Notes under the pieces: model-generated
What the model was told of the DNA's origin: nothing
Databases searched by the model: none
Seen by the model: only the letters and a program-made list of their open reading frames with translations
DNA from: Paenibacillus xylanexedens
GTDB lineage: Bacteria; Bacillota; Bacilli; Paenibacillales; Paenibacillaceae
NCBI RefSeq assembly: GCF_017874615.1
Contig: NZ_JAGIKV010000007.1
Span: forward strand, 267,203-331,202
Length of the DNA: 64,000 bases
Reading direction: 5' to 3'
Part shown: piece by piece, positions 16,896-26,545 of the stretch
How the letters are laid out: every line of letters starts with the position of its first letter
Position numbering within the stretch: the stretch's first letter is position 1
Program-made: the position numbers and the translations under genes

Positions 16896-18668
16896 ATGCT
16901 AAAAAAAAATATTTTTAATATCCTTCTGATAGTAGTGAAAATTTTCAGGAAAAACAAGCTTGTTTCTTCACTTGTTTTAGTGATTCCTTTGATCAGTGGT
17001 TTATTAACATTCTTTTCTTATAATGCACAAGTAAAGTTAATTGATATAGTTACTATGGGGTCGAAAAATTATAATCTTTCTCAAGTTTTTGAACTAGCTC
17101 TCATACCGGTATTATTGTACGTAGGAGTTGCTGCCATTCAAAACTTATTAGCTAGTATAACTGAAATTGTTAAAAACAAAATGAATGCAAGTATTACTAT
17201 TTCATTCCAGTCAGATATCATTGATATTGCGAATAGTATTGATTATGAAAATTTTGATGATGAACAATTTACTAATAAACTACAAAGAGCGAAGAACTTT
17301 GTTGGAGAAGATCTGGATGGAATAACTGGTTTTTTGGTTTCCAGTGTAGGGATAATTTCATCTCTTTTTAGTATTATATGGCTGTCAGCTACATCAGGAT
17401 ATTATTTGATTAGCCTACTAATTTTTATCATGATAATCGTCACATTATCAATTCGTCTCTTTTCTGAGGTGAAAGTAAGAAAAGTTGGAAGGGAAATAAC
17501 TTTAGACGGAAGAATGGGTGACTATCTTTCAAAATCTTTAGAGGAACATAGCACTCTTCGCGAAATGAAGATTTATAGATCTGTAGATTATTTTATCGAT
17601 TTATGGAAAGGAACTATGAAAAAACAGCACAACAAGAGATATGGAGCGAGAAAGTTTGAAATAAAAACAGGGATGATTGTAGCTTTGATACAAACTGGAA
17701 CCATTTATATTGTATTGGTTTATCTGTTGAAAGGAATTAAGGAAACAAACTCTGTTTCTATAGGTACTGTTGCTGTTTTATTTTTAGCTTTATTAACATG
17801 TGGTAATAAGATAATGAGTCTAACCTGGCCACTTAGCAAACTTTATATTAGCAGCAGTAAACTATACGATTTAAATGAGGTACTAGAACTTAAGAAAAAT
17901 ATTATTAAAGAGAGTAATACGAACAAAAAAACATTATCACTGACACCAATCGATCTAACAAACATCTATTTCAAGTACAAAAATTCAGAAGAATTTATAC
18001 TCTCAAATATAAATATGAGAATTAATCATGGGGAAAAAATAGCGATAGTAGGTGAGAATGGAGCTGGAAAATCAACTCTAATTAAATTGATACTAGGTCA
18101 GTACAAATCAACTTTAGGTACTGTGTTGTGGAACGGCAATGATAAACCTCAAGGAAAAGTTTCTGTTGTCTTTCAAAATTTCATAAAGTTTGAACTATCA
18201 TTAAGAGAAAATATTATATTGGGAAATGTGGAAGAGGAAATTGATGATGACAAAATTATAATGATATTAGAAAAGTGTGAGCTGATGGACCTATATCATG
18301 AACTTGGTGGGTTGGATGTTAAACTAGGCCAGATATATGAGGGGGGTAGACAACTATCTGGTGGACAGTGGCAGAAATTAGCAATAGCGAGAGCGCTATA
18401 TAATAATGCAGACTTGATTATTTTAGATGAACCTACTTCAGCAATTGATCCGATTTCCGAATTGCAAATTTATCAGAAATTGTTGGAGCTTTGTGAAGAT
18501 AAAACAGCAATTTTCATTTCACACAGATTAGGATGGACGAAAAATGTTGACCGAATATTTGTGATAGAAAATGGATCTATAGTTGAGGTAGGTAACCATA
18601 ATGATCTAATTTCTCATAACGGAATATATGCTAATATGTTTTCTTTACAAGCTTCTTGGTATAAATGA
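16896..18668 (+). CDS. ABC exporter, fused membrane and ATPase domains (2)
   Basis: About 590 aa from ATG 16896, which follows AAGGAAGGAG; longer in-frame starts would run into the previous gene. It has six hydrophobic segments followed by an ATPase: Walker A GENGAGKST, Q-loop VVFQNF, signature LSGGQWQKLAIARA, Walker B LIILDEP and H-loop ISHRL. All catalytic motifs are intact in both ABC proteins, so a heterodimer with two functional sites, or two separate homodimers, are both possible. It is related to, but clearly diverged from, the upstream exporter, as expected from an old duplication. Confidence 0.92.
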   Translation: MLKKNIFNILLIVVKIFRKNKLVSSLVLVIPLISGLLTFFSYNAQVKLIDIVTMGSKNYNLSQVFELALIPVLLYVGVAAIQNLLASITEIVKNKMNASITISFQSDIIDIANSIDYENFDDEQFTNKLQRAKNFVGEDLDGITGFLVSSVGIISSLFSIIWLSATSGYYLISLLIFIMIIVTLSIRLFSEVKVRKVGREITLDGRMGDYLSKSLEEHSTLREMKIYRSVDYFIDLWKGTMKKQHNKRYGARKFEIKTGMIVALIQTGTIYIVLVYLLKGIKETNSVSIGTVAVLFLALLTCGNKIMSLTWPLSKLYISSSKLYDLNEVLELKKNIIKESNTNKKTLSLTPIDLTNIYFKYKNSEEFILSNINMRINHGEKIAIVGENGAGKSTLIKLILGQYKSTLGTVLWNGNDKPQGKVSVVFQNFIKFELSLRENIILGNVEEEIDDDKIIMILEKCELMDLYHELGGLDVKLGQIYEGGRQLSGGQWQKLAIARALYNNADLIILDEPTSAIDPISELQIYQKLLELCEDKTAIFISHRLGWTKNVDRIFVIENGSIVEVGNHNDLISHNGIYANMFSLQASWYK

Positions 18669-18687
18669 TGTACTGGAGGAAAACTTA

Positions 18688-19746
18688 TTGAAAATTATTT
18701 TACCAATAAACAGGAACATACCTTATGGCGGAATGCTTAGAGATATGAATCGAATAGTGGCGATAACCTCGAATTCTCTCGCGTTACCGTGGTATATTAA
18801 CAATTTTATCCCCCAGTTAATGTACGATACTTTTAATATTCATTGTTATGATGCTGAAAATACTTATGAAATTTTCAATATTTACGATGAAGTAGCAGAA
18901 TTTAAATTACTCGAAATAGGGGATGATTTACAAAGCATTATTGAATCTTTAAAAAAGGAAGAATATGTCTTAGTGAATTGGGACAGATATTACGTTAAAC
19001 AATCAAATGATTATCTGAAAAAACATCAGTATCAAGAGGCACTCATTTATGGATTTGATTCAGGTAAGAACAGTTTTAATTATCATGAAAGTTTAATTAA
19101 CAACAAAGATTATGATACTAGTGAAATCGCGTATGACGATTTATATCTAGCTCTTAGGCAAAGCCTCGAGAAAACTCAGCAGATGGAGGCGCGCAATTGG
19201 CAATTTGCATTTTCTCATCCCTTCTCATCCTTTTCGATTAAAAAGCAATTTCCAAAATTGAATCTGCGGAAAATGTATCATAATTTCTATACACAACTTC
19301 AAGGAGCCGAGATCGAATTCTCTTATGGAGGTAACGTTAAGAAAAAGTACTATAGTGGAATGATGATTTTTAAAGGGTTACAAACTCTTTTAAACGATCT
19401 TGAAAACAATGAATCATTAGAAAGATATAACCAAGCAATATGGAGTATTAAAATATTCTCACAGCATATGAAAAGTCATGAAGTACGATTTAAATATGTA
19501 ATGGAGCAAAATTATATTTTTTTTGAGCAAGATATATTCGATCAGATTGAATTAGTTAGTCGCAAATTGATGATTTTTTTCTCTTTATTACGTAAGTACG
19601 CAGTAACGCTAAGTAAAATTGATTTATCTCGAGCAAGGGAATTACTGATTGAAATTAAAGAATTATATCTCCTTTTTCTAAAAAGGGCAAATATCTTGAT
19701 TGAAAATGCAATAGTAAACACAAAGAATAATTATGGAGATGAGTGA
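18688..19746 (+). CDS. BtrH_N-like protein, paralogue 2
   Basis: About 352 aa from TTG 18688, which is 7 nt after GGAGGA; the longer frame overlaps the ABC gene and lacks a site. It shares the layout of the proteins at 7112-8107 and 35417-36472. A short N-terminal segment is followed by 'EYVLVNWDRYYVKQS...YQEALIYGFDSGKNSFNY' and then a helical C-terminal half. The pattern resembles the BtrH N-terminal domain, which acts on acyl-ACP in butirosin synthesis. The histidine seen in the other copies (YAH, FPH) is replaced by QEA, so this copy may be structural or regulatory. Function not established. Confidence 0.55.
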   Translation: MKIILPINRNIPYGGMLRDMNRIVAITSNSLALPWYINNFIPQLMYDTFNIHCYDAENTYEIFNIYDEVAEFKLLEIGDDLQSIIESLKKEEYVLVNWDRYYVKQSNDYLKKHQYQEALIYGFDSGKNSFNYHESLINNKDYDTSEIAYDDLYLALRQSLEKTQQMEARNWQFAFSHPFSSFSIKKQFPKLNLRKMYHNFYTQLQGAEIEFSYGGNVKKKYYSGMMIFKGLQTLLNDLENNESLERYNQAIWSIKIFSQHMKSHEVRFKYVMEQNYIFFEQDIFDQIELVSRKLMIFFSLLRKYAVTLSKIDLSRARELLIEIKELYLLFLKRANILIENAIVNTKNNYGDE

Positions 19747-19751
19747 AAATT

Positions 19752-20861
19752 ATGAAAGAAGCTGCTATTCAAACATTTATTTTAGAGTGTATTAACTTTA
19801 AGAATTATGATAATGAATTACTCAAAAATACTATCGGTGAAATTTCAGATTGGGATTTACTGCTGGATATTATTAACCACCACAGAATAGGCGGTATTGT
19901 ATATAGTGTTTTAGTGGACTCGCAATTATTAGACCTTGCAGATTCCTCATTTAAAAGTAAGTTGTCAATGGTTTTTGAGAATAACAAAACAAAAAATGAT
20001 GACCTTACAAAAATACTCAAACATCTTGGAAGTGAGATTGAAAATGAATCATACAATTATGCTTTTTTAAAAGGTTCATATCTAATTCCTAAATTATATG
20101 CAAAAGGGCAAAGAATTTCTAACGACATTGATATATTAATATCTCAAAAAGACATTGATAAAATTGATGTTTATTTAAAAAAAATGAATTTTGTTCAAAA
20201 AGTTTATAGAGATAAAGCAGGATGGGTAGAACCAACTAGAAAAGAGAAAATTTTTGCTAGAATGAATTATGGTGAGTTGCTTCCTTATTTTAGAGATTAT
20301 GGGCTAAAAGGGATTGAAACTGCGATTGTTGACGTAAATATTTCACTTGATTTTCAAGCAAAATACAATTTGAGTTTAGTAGATCGCATGTTAGAGAATA
20401 CTTTTTCTTATGATATTAATGGAACATCCCTTTGTACATTAAATAGAGAAGATTTTCTGATTCACTTGTGTGCTCATTTGTTTAAAGAAGCAACAATTTA
20501 CGATTGGGTGAAAGAAAATAGGGACACTCATTTATACAAATACTGTGACATATATGCATTTTTGCTCGAAGTAGAAGAAGATTTTTTTGAAAAATTTAAT
20601 AATAAAGTTTTGGAATATGGATTAGAAAAAGAATGTTATTTTACCTTGATTAACTCAATAAAATTATTTCCATACCTTGCTAAGAGAAAGGGGATAAACA
20701 TACTATTAGAAAACATTAAACCCAATGACTTAAATTATTTTAACATAATTTATTGGCCGCTAGAGAAAAAGTCATTTTCCCACAATTGTGAATTTATAAG
20801 TTGGGTATTCTGTGACGATAAGCTTAAAATGCTGAGGGAGATCGAAAATGTCACAAGTTGA
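19752..20861 (+). CDS. NTP_transf_5-type nucleotidyltransferase
   Basis: The 369-aa protein shows the nucleotidyltransferase core 'YAFLKGSYLIPKLYAKGQRISNDIDILI', with the G-S and D-D metal-binding motif, preceded by an 'HHRIGGIVYSVL' helical region. This matches the uncharacterised nucleotidyltransferase family PF14907, which recurs in peptide natural-product clusters such as some lasso peptide loci. It may transfer a nucleotide to a product or to a sugar/acyl intermediate. ATG 19752 (after GGAGATGAG) is preferred over GTG 19743. It overlaps the next gene by 14 nt. Confidence 0.8.
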   Translation: MKEAAIQTFILECINFKNYDNELLKNTIGEISDWDLLLDIINHHRIGGIVYSVLVDSQLLDLADSSFKSKLSMVFENNKTKNDDLTKILKHLGSEIENESYNYAFLKGSYLIPKLYAKGQRISNDIDILISQKDIDKIDVYLKKMNFVQKVYRDKAGWVEPTRKEKIFARMNYGELLPYFRDYGLKGIETAIVDVNISLDFQAKYNLSLVDRMLENTFSYDINGTSLCTLNREDFLIHLCAHLFKEATIYDWVKENRDTHLYKYCDIYAFLLEVEEDFFEKFNNKVLEYGLEKECYFTLINSIKLFPYLAKRKGINILLENIKPNDLNYFNIIYWPLEKKSFSHNCEFISWVFCDDKLKMLREIENVTS

Positions 20862-21723
20862 TGTCTTAAGGAAAAGTGATTTTGATGACTTACTTTCATT
20901 TTCTTGTGTAGAAAACTATATATCTGCACATCTAAAAAAAGAAGGATTTAATATTTCTTTACTTTATTATTTGAGTTTTGCTCCATTCAAGAGCCTTTAT
21001 CAGGACTTTACTAATAATCACATTGAGTATGCCCGCTTAAGTAGCATTACACGTATTCAGGATTTGGCAGTAAAGGAAAATATTATTGATATGAATTGGA
21101 GTAATGAGACAGATATCAATGAGATGTTTAATGCAAATAATCACAATTTACTAGTTGGGGTGAATCTGAAATACTTCCATGATAAGTACAAAATTTACCC
21201 TTGGCGTGATGATCATTACGTATATATAAGAAAATTAGACGAAGATATATATCATTATTTGAACGACAATCCCAAGGATGAAGGCATTGTCACGAGGGAG
21301 CAGTTTCAACAGTTATATAACGGTCAGTGCATAAAATATCATTTGATCAATCATGATAAAATCACAAAAAAAGAAGATTTGCTGTTTAAATTCTGTAGCA
21401 CTTTAAAAATACCAGAAAATTCAATGGATATTAATGTCTCATTACTGGGCAAAACCGATGCTGTTCAAATAAGGGACTTTCTTGGAGTTATTCGTATAAG
21501 CAGAATGAGAGTAGAACGGTTCATGAATAATTATTTTCAAGTAGATTACATTGGCCCATATATAAACGAAATTTCAAAATTATATGCACTTGTAGAATAC
21601 CAGCGTCTAAGAAAGAAACTAGATTTGAATTATATTAATGAATCAATTAAAAAGCTTTATTCCATGGACATGGAAATTTCCGAAAAAATTAAGAATACAA
21701 TTGGGGGAGTATACAATGATTGA
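20848..21723 (+). CDS. BtrH-like protein with N-terminal Cys, putative acyltransferase
   Basis: This 291-aa protein begins with '[20 protein letters not shown]', a Cys at a helix start as in Cys-dependent BtrH/C39-like folds. It then has '[33 protein letters not shown]', which carries a His and Asp where the BtrH_N pattern expects them. Unlike the three other BtrH-like proteins of the island, it keeps a plausible Cys-His-Asp set. It overlaps the nucleotidyltransferase gene upstream and the ACP gene downstream (8 nt), so it is translationally coupled to the ACP. Working idea: it moves an acyl group from the ACP to a pathway acceptor. This is inference from fold pattern and position. Confidence 0.5.
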
Positions 21724-21958
21724 ATTAGTAACTGAAAGAGCACTAAGCTCTATTGAATCACTTTCTATCCAAGGCAATGGTGTTAATATAACTGATACAT
21801 TAGCCTCGATTGGAATTGACTCATTGAAAATGGTTGAGCTAATTATTGCTTTAGAGGACGAGTTTCAAATAGAGTTTAATAATTCTACATTAGATCCTTC
21901 GAAATTAATAAAGGTAGAAGATGTTTTGGAATTAATTTATCATACCTTAAAAGTATAA
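21716..21958 (+). CDS. Acyl carrier protein 1
   Basis: An 80-aa acyl/peptidyl carrier protein with the phosphopantetheine site [10 protein letters not shown] and a following acidic helix. ATG 21716 is used because GGGGGAG lies just upstream; the longer in-frame version extends far into the preceding gene. It needs a 4'-phosphopantetheinyl transferase, and none is encoded in the window. Together with the ligase at 21974 it would hold an activated acyl or aminoacyl group. Confidence 0.9.
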
Positions 21959-21973
21959 CGATTTGGAGACTAT

Positions 21974-23446
21974 ATGAGAAAGATGAATAGAATTTGGGAT
22001 TTTATAAGTACTTATATTAATAATCATTCAAGTTCAATTATTTCCGATCACTTAATCTCTAAAAGCTATAAGGAAATTCTTGAAACTGTAGATTTAGTTG
22101 GTAATAAATTGAAGTTAGCTATTCGCCCAAAGTCGAAATGCATTATTTTGTGCGAGCGAGAATTTAATACTATGCTAGCAGTCCTCGCCTGTTGGAAAGC
22201 AGATATTGTTCCTATAATACTTTCAAATAACTATGGAGTCGAGCACGGTAAAAAAATAATTGAGAAATCCCGTCCGCATTTATTTATATGTGATAATAAT
22301 AAGAATTTTGTTGATCCAGCATTGGATACTAACTTACCCGTATTTTCCATCACAAACGGAGAATTGACTGGGAAAATAGATACCCATGCGCCAGAGTACA
22401 TCCTTGAGGATGTAGCGTTAATTATGTTTACCTCAGGTACTACTGGGGAGCCTAAAGGTGCTCTTATCACTGAAAAAGGATTAATTGCAAATGTAGACGA
22501 TATTGCTCACTATTTTAATATTAATGACAAAGATAAAATATTAATTTCGAGGCCCTTATACCATAGTGGAGTAATAACTGGGGAACTTTTGGTGTCATTG
22601 GTCAAAGGAGTAAACATCCAATTTCTGGACCAGAAATACAATCCACGAATTATCATGGAAGAGATTCTAAAGAATGAAATTACTGTATTTGGCGGTACTC
22701 CTACTTTATTGCATCATTTAGCGTTTTTCACAAAAAGAAGCGCTAAAAAACTTGGAATCAGAGTAATTGCCATAAGCGGTGAGTGCTTATCAGCCTATAT
22801 CGCAAAAGAGATCAGGCATGTATTTGGGGGTATCGATATTTACCACGTATATGGACTTACAGAAGCCGCTCCCAGAGTCAGCTGCTTATCGCCAAATCTA
22901 TTCGATCAATATCCTGAATCTGTAGGCCAGTCTTTAAGATCAGTAGAATTGAGAATAGTTGATGATATGGGAAACACCGTAGGTCCGAATATTGATGGAA
23001 ACTTGCTTGTTAGAGGTCCTAATATAATGAAAGGATACTACAATAGTAATAGTACGCCAATAATTGATGGATGGTTATGGACAAAAGACATTGCTTGCGT
23101 AGATGATGCGGGGTTAATATTCATTAAGGCTCGAGCTGATGAAATGATTATAAAAGGCGGCATGAATATATATCCACAAGAAATTGAAAGATTACTTATG
23201 ATGAATCCTGATATTAAAGACATTATAGCATATGGGATTCGTAAAAAAGAGGGAATGCGTATTGGTATTAATATCGTTTTATCGGAGAATGTTTCTCTTG
23301 ATAAACGTGAGATTATGTCAATATGCTCGAAGTCACTTTCCCCGTATCTATTGCCTGATGAAATAAACGTTGTTAAGACTATTGATAAAAATGCTTCTGG
23401 TAAAGTTATCAGACCTAAAATCAAAGTGAATTGGATGGGATCATAA
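21974..23446 (+). CDS. AMP-dependent acyl/aminoacyl ligase
   Basis: A stand-alone ANL-superfamily enzyme of 490 aa. Core motifs are visible: FTSGTTGEPKGALI (P-loop, A3), HVYGLTEAAPRVS (A5), DGWLWTKDIA (A7 region), 'IKARADEMIIKGGMNIYPQEIE' (A8 hinge) and the C-terminal Lys motif 'KNASGKVIRPKI' (A10). It would adenylate a carboxylic or amino acid and load it onto one of the two flanking ACPs. The fatty-acyl-ligase style of the A8 motif (GGMNIYPQEIE) suggests a carboxylic acid rather than an amino acid. It sits directly between the ACP genes. Confidence 0.9.
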   Translation: MRKMNRIWDFISTYINNHSSSIISDHLISKSYKEILETVDLVGNKLKLAIRPKSKCIILCEREFNTMLAVLACWKADIVPIILSNNYGVEHGKKIIEKSRPHLFICDNNKNFVDPALDTNLPVFSITNGELTGKIDTHAPEYILEDVALIMFTSGTTGEPKGALITEKGLIANVDDIAHYFNINDKDKILISRPLYHSGVITGELLVSLVKGVNIQFLDQKYNPRIIMEEILKNEITVFGGTPTLLHHLAFFTKRSAKKLGIRVIAISGECLSAYIAKEIRHVFGGIDIYHVYGLTEAAPRVSCLSPNLFDQYPESVGQSLRSVELRIVDDMGNTVGPNIDGNLLVRGPNIMKGYYNSNSTPIIDGWLWTKDIACVDDAGLIFIKARADEMIIKGGMNIYPQEIERLLMMNPDIKDIIAYGIRKKEGMRIGINIVLSENVSLDKREIMSICSKSLSPYLLPDEINVVKTIDKNASGKVIRPKIKVNWMGS

Positions 23447-23698
23447 ATGGAAAATTATGAGGAGAAATTAAGAGAGATTATAGGATCTGTTGTTCCATTA
23501 ACAATTTCAATTTCAGAAGTGGATCTGGATACTGATTTTCGAATGATTGGTATGGATTCATTAGCCTTTATAAATTTAGTGACAAGGATTGAAGATTCAT
23601 TTGAAATTATATTTCCAGATGAAAAGCTAATAATCGAAGAAGCATCGACAATACAAAAGTTATTAGTCATTATTCAAGAATGCGAAAATAACGGCTAA
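23447..23698 (+). CDS. Acyl carrier protein 2
   Basis: 83 aa with the carrier site GMDSLAFINLV. The ATG directly follows the ligase stop, so translation is coupled. It is diverged from ACP 1, which suggests that the two carriers hold different groups or face different partners. Confidence 0.9.
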   Translation: MENYEEKLREIIGSVVPLTISISEVDLDTDFRMIGMDSLAFINLVTRIEDSFEIIFPDEKLIIEEASTIQKLLVIIQECENNG

Positions 23699-23727
23699 AG
23701 AATTTAATTAAACATGGAGGTGCTACC

Positions 23728-24687
23728 TTGCATATTGGATTAGTCTTACCGGATATGGCTTATAATTCTTATCTTCATGGAATGATCTGGGGCGAAGAAA
23801 TCGACGCAAACGGTCTGAAAGCGGCTTTTGAAAGAATACCAGGTATTAACGTTGATATTGTTTCGCCAAATATTTTGAAATATATAGAAGAATCTGACGG
23901 TAATATGAGATATGATATTTTGATTCATTTTGATTTCCCTACTTTTAAAATAGATAGTGCCTTTAATATCCTTTTTTTTCAACAGTATTATGATGATAAG
24001 TTGATAAATCAGGCTCAACCATCATTTTCTTTATTTGATTTAGTTATTACAAACAGTAAGTCTACGGCTGACAAGTTTGATAATGTGTATTATTTCCCTC
24101 TCGCGGTTGATGAAGAAAAGTTCAGTGCTGGACCATCGATTGATGACTATCAGTGCGATGTAGTTTTTATAGGTAATACTAGAATGAGAACTCTGGAACA
24201 ATACAATCAGTATTTATTACCGGCAACAGATTACAACTTACAGATTTATGGATCTGGATGGCGGGATCCTTTATTCGATGAGTACCATCGATATTATAAA
24301 GGGAGCGTAACAATTGATCAGATGATTGAAATATATCGATCAGCGCGGATTGTTCTCAGTATTCATAATGAAAATTATACAAATAACTTTGGGCTCGTAA
24401 CGAATCGAATATTCCACACAATTTCAACTGGTGTGGTACTCATTTCTGATATTCATCCTGTTATGATGGAAATGTTCCCCGAGGGGTGTGGTGTTATGTA
24501 CACTGAAGGGAATGATCACACTAGAGATATCATAAGTAGCCTATTAAATGATCCTTATAGACAACAAGAAATTATTGCTAAAGGACGCGAGATTTTATAT
24601 AAAGAACATACGTGGGGGAAGCGTGTCGAATACTTATTATCGCTGATAGCATATAACAGTAATAAATTGATAACTCGACTTTTATAA
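23728..24687 (+). CDS. CgeB-like glycosyltransferase
   Basis: The 319-aa protein ends in the CgeB/Glyco_trans_1_2 (GT-B) domain: 'YQCDVVFIGNTRMRTLEQYNQ', 'YNLQIYGSGW', 'IYRSARIVLSIHNENYTNNFGLVTNRIFHTISTGVVLISD' and 'YKEHTWGKRVEYLL'. CgeB proteins of Bacillus are tied to spore-coat glycosylation, and relatives occur in natural product clusters. The start is TTG 23728, preceded by GGAGG at good spacing. It is the last gene of the packed core operon and is followed by a long hairpin. Confidence 0.85.
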   Translation: MHIGLVLPDMAYNSYLHGMIWGEEIDANGLKAAFERIPGINVDIVSPNILKYIEESDGNMRYDILIHFDFPTFKIDSAFNILFFQQYYDDKLINQAQPSFSLFDLVITNSKSTADKFDNVYYFPLAVDEEKFSAGPSIDDYQCDVVFIGNTRMRTLEQYNQYLLPATDYNLQIYGSGWRDPLFDEYHRYYKGSVTIDQMIEIYRSARIVLSIHNENYTNNFGLVTNRIFHTISTGVVLISDIHPVMMEMFPEGCGVMYTEGNDHTRDIISSLLNDPYRQQEIIAKGREILYKEHTWGKRVEYLLSLIAYNSNKLITRLL

Positions 24688-24700
24688 AAGTATTGCCCTC

Positions 24701-24745
24701 GACAGTCTTTCTTTTTTGAAATTTTTTCAAAAAAGAAAAACTGTC
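24701..24745. terminator. Long 21-bp hairpin ending the core operon
   Basis: GACAGTCTTTCTTTTTTGAAA pairs with its complement across a 3-nt loop with a single mismatch. The stem is A/T-rich and unusually long. There is no strong T-tract after it. It sits 14 nt past the last operon gene, so a terminator or transcript-stabilising role is likely. Confidence 0.6.
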
Positions 24746-24889
24746 ATGGGAAAATACCACACAAGGTTACTGGGGTGACCTATATATTCCAATTGAGTTA
24801 TTTTTTTATTGTTTACTTAATACTACATCGAAAGCTTATGCCTTATCTATTGTAGGGATATTATCATGAAATACTTAGTACAGACTAAC

Positions 24890-25260
24890 TTTTTTAGACT
24901 GAACTTTTGAATTACATTCGTTTATAAAGTCAATCTATGAACTCCATAGGACTGGTATTGAAGCGTTTCATAAAGGGCAGCTACGTAAATGCGAATGTGG
25001 TAAAACTTCTTGTAAAAGACTTTGTGAACAACATCGCTTTTTAGCCATCTCCATAGCCCTTCAACTAGGTTGAGCTTGAGCAGGAAATAAACTGCTAAAA
25101 AGACCTGAAGGCCAAATAAGACGTCTCGTATTCCTTAGAAATTCGTCTGCTCATTGGCCAGGATCAGCCAGCATGGGCATCAAGATTTTTTTGGACGCTG
25201 AACATGAACATCCATTATTGTATAGCTTGCCTGAGTTTGAAGCACACGCTCTAGTTAACA
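24890..25260 (-). pseudogene. IS630-family transposase remnant
   Basis: Read on the minus strand in shifting frames, the sequence gives the C-terminal block of an IS630-type enzyme, 'LNLVEGLWRWLKSDVVHNVF'-like, followed by 'YKKFYHIRIYVAA' and 'MKRFNT'. Stops and frameshifts show it is dead. It separates the core operon from the methyltransferase gene. Confidence 0.65.
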
Positions 25261-25298
25261 AATTCAATTGTTAATAAAAACTTAAAATGAGGTTGGTT

Positions 25299-26426
25299 AT
25301 GGAAATAATTTATTTGCAAGAAAGTCATATAGAAAATATGCCATTAGCTATTTTTCTTTTAAATATTGAGCAAACATTAAACGATATTAAACATAAGAAC
25401 AACAAGGAAATAGTTGTCTTTGGAACAGGCTTAGAAGGTTATATAGTAAAACAAGCGTTGGAAAAACAGGGGATAATTATAGATAAATATTGTAGTAATA
25501 ACGACAAACAATGGGGGCAAGAAATAGAAAGTTGTGAAATCCTATCACCCTATTTCGTCATGGACAATGCAAGTGAATATTATTTAATTGTAGCGGTGGA
25601 AAAAGATCAATTATCCACCGTTCGGGCGCAATTATATCTAAATGGTGTTGAAAACTATAGTATAATGTTGCATGAGAAATTTATCCCTTTTTCCAGCAAT
25701 AAAGAAGTTATCTCACTTTATATAGATACAATTAATCAGTTAATTAATATTTATGATAAGCAAGAGCTTTTATCTCTACCTATTGTTGGAACTGCTAATG
25801 AGAGTATGATTCAATTTCTGATTGAATCAATAACTTGGTGGTCTCCGGTATTAAAATATTTACTTCAAAATTTAAAAATAAATAGTAATGTATTAGAGAT
25901 CGGACCGGGCTATGGTAACTTAATGGCCACAATTATATCAACTTTTCCTAACTTGAGTTATGACATACTCTCCTATGCAGGTTATCGTAGAACATTAAAG
26001 ACGTCAAAATATATTAAAGAGAAATATAACAAAAGTCTCCACCAGGTTATTCATGGAGAAATTGAAGATCCTAGTTTGATGCTACCACATAAATATGATT
26101 TTATCATTTTAACAGAGGTTTTTGAACATTTTGTCTGTAATCCGGTACAAACGATGATGAAGATCAAATCATTCTTGACTCTGAAAGGAAAAATCTGTTT
26201 AACCACACCGAACTGGGGACGCATTCACACTTACAAATCATGGAAGGATATGCCTAAATTTGAAGAATTTGAAACAAAAAAAGATTATTTTAGTCATAAT
26301 TTAGGCCATAATTATCAATATAACAAAGATGAATTGTTGGAAATATTCCAATCTAGTGGATTTTTTGTCGATTTTTATGAATTGTCATCGCGTAACAATC
26401 ATAATTTCGTTTTAAGTATCCGATAA
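25299..26426 (+). CDS. SAM-dependent methyltransferase with extra Rossmann domain
   Basis: About 375 aa from ATG 25299 (GAGGTTGG just upstream). The N-terminal 120 residues are Rossmann-like ('IVVFGTGLEGYIVKQALEKQG', '...DKYCSNNDKQWGQEI'), as in sugar C-methyltransferase accessory or PglD-like domains. The C-terminal half is a class I methyltransferase: motif I 'VLEIGPGYGNLMATI', motif II region 'YDFIILTEVFEHF', and 'GKICLTTPNWG'. It might methylate a sugar or nucleobase of the island's product; the substrate is unknown. It belongs to the island by base composition but is separated from the core by an IS remnant. Confidence 0.8.
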   Translation: MEIIYLQESHIENMPLAIFLLNIEQTLNDIKHKNNKEIVVFGTGLEGYIVKQALEKQGIIIDKYCSNNDKQWGQEIESCEILSPYFVMDNASEYYLIVAVEKDQLSTVRAQLYLNGVENYSIMLHEKFIPFSSNKEVISLYIDTINQLINIYDKQELLSLPIVGTANESMIQFLIESITWWSPVLKYLLQNLKINSNVLEIGPGYGNLMATIISTFPNLSYDILSYAGYRRTLKTSKYIKEKYNKSLHQVIHGEIEDPSLMLPHKYDFIILTEVFEHFVCNPVQTMMKIKSFLTLKGKICLTTPNWGRIHTYKSWKDMPKFEEFETKKDYFSHNLGHNYQYNKDELLEIFQSSGFFVDFYELSSRNNHNFVLSIR

Positions 26427-26545
26427 GGTGATTTGATAAAACCTTTTATTCAATGACATAGAACAAATCCAAGAGCCTAGAATTGCTGATGATTAGGAAA
26501 AATAAGAAAAACAGTATACTCAAAACATAATTGAAGGTGAAAACT

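Noticed and set aside
11091..24745. Lasso peptide or lanthipeptide cluster
   Set aside because: LanT-like exporters and NTP_transf_5 hinted at a ribosomal peptide, but no precursor peptide, LanB/C/M, lasso protease or cyclase is present.
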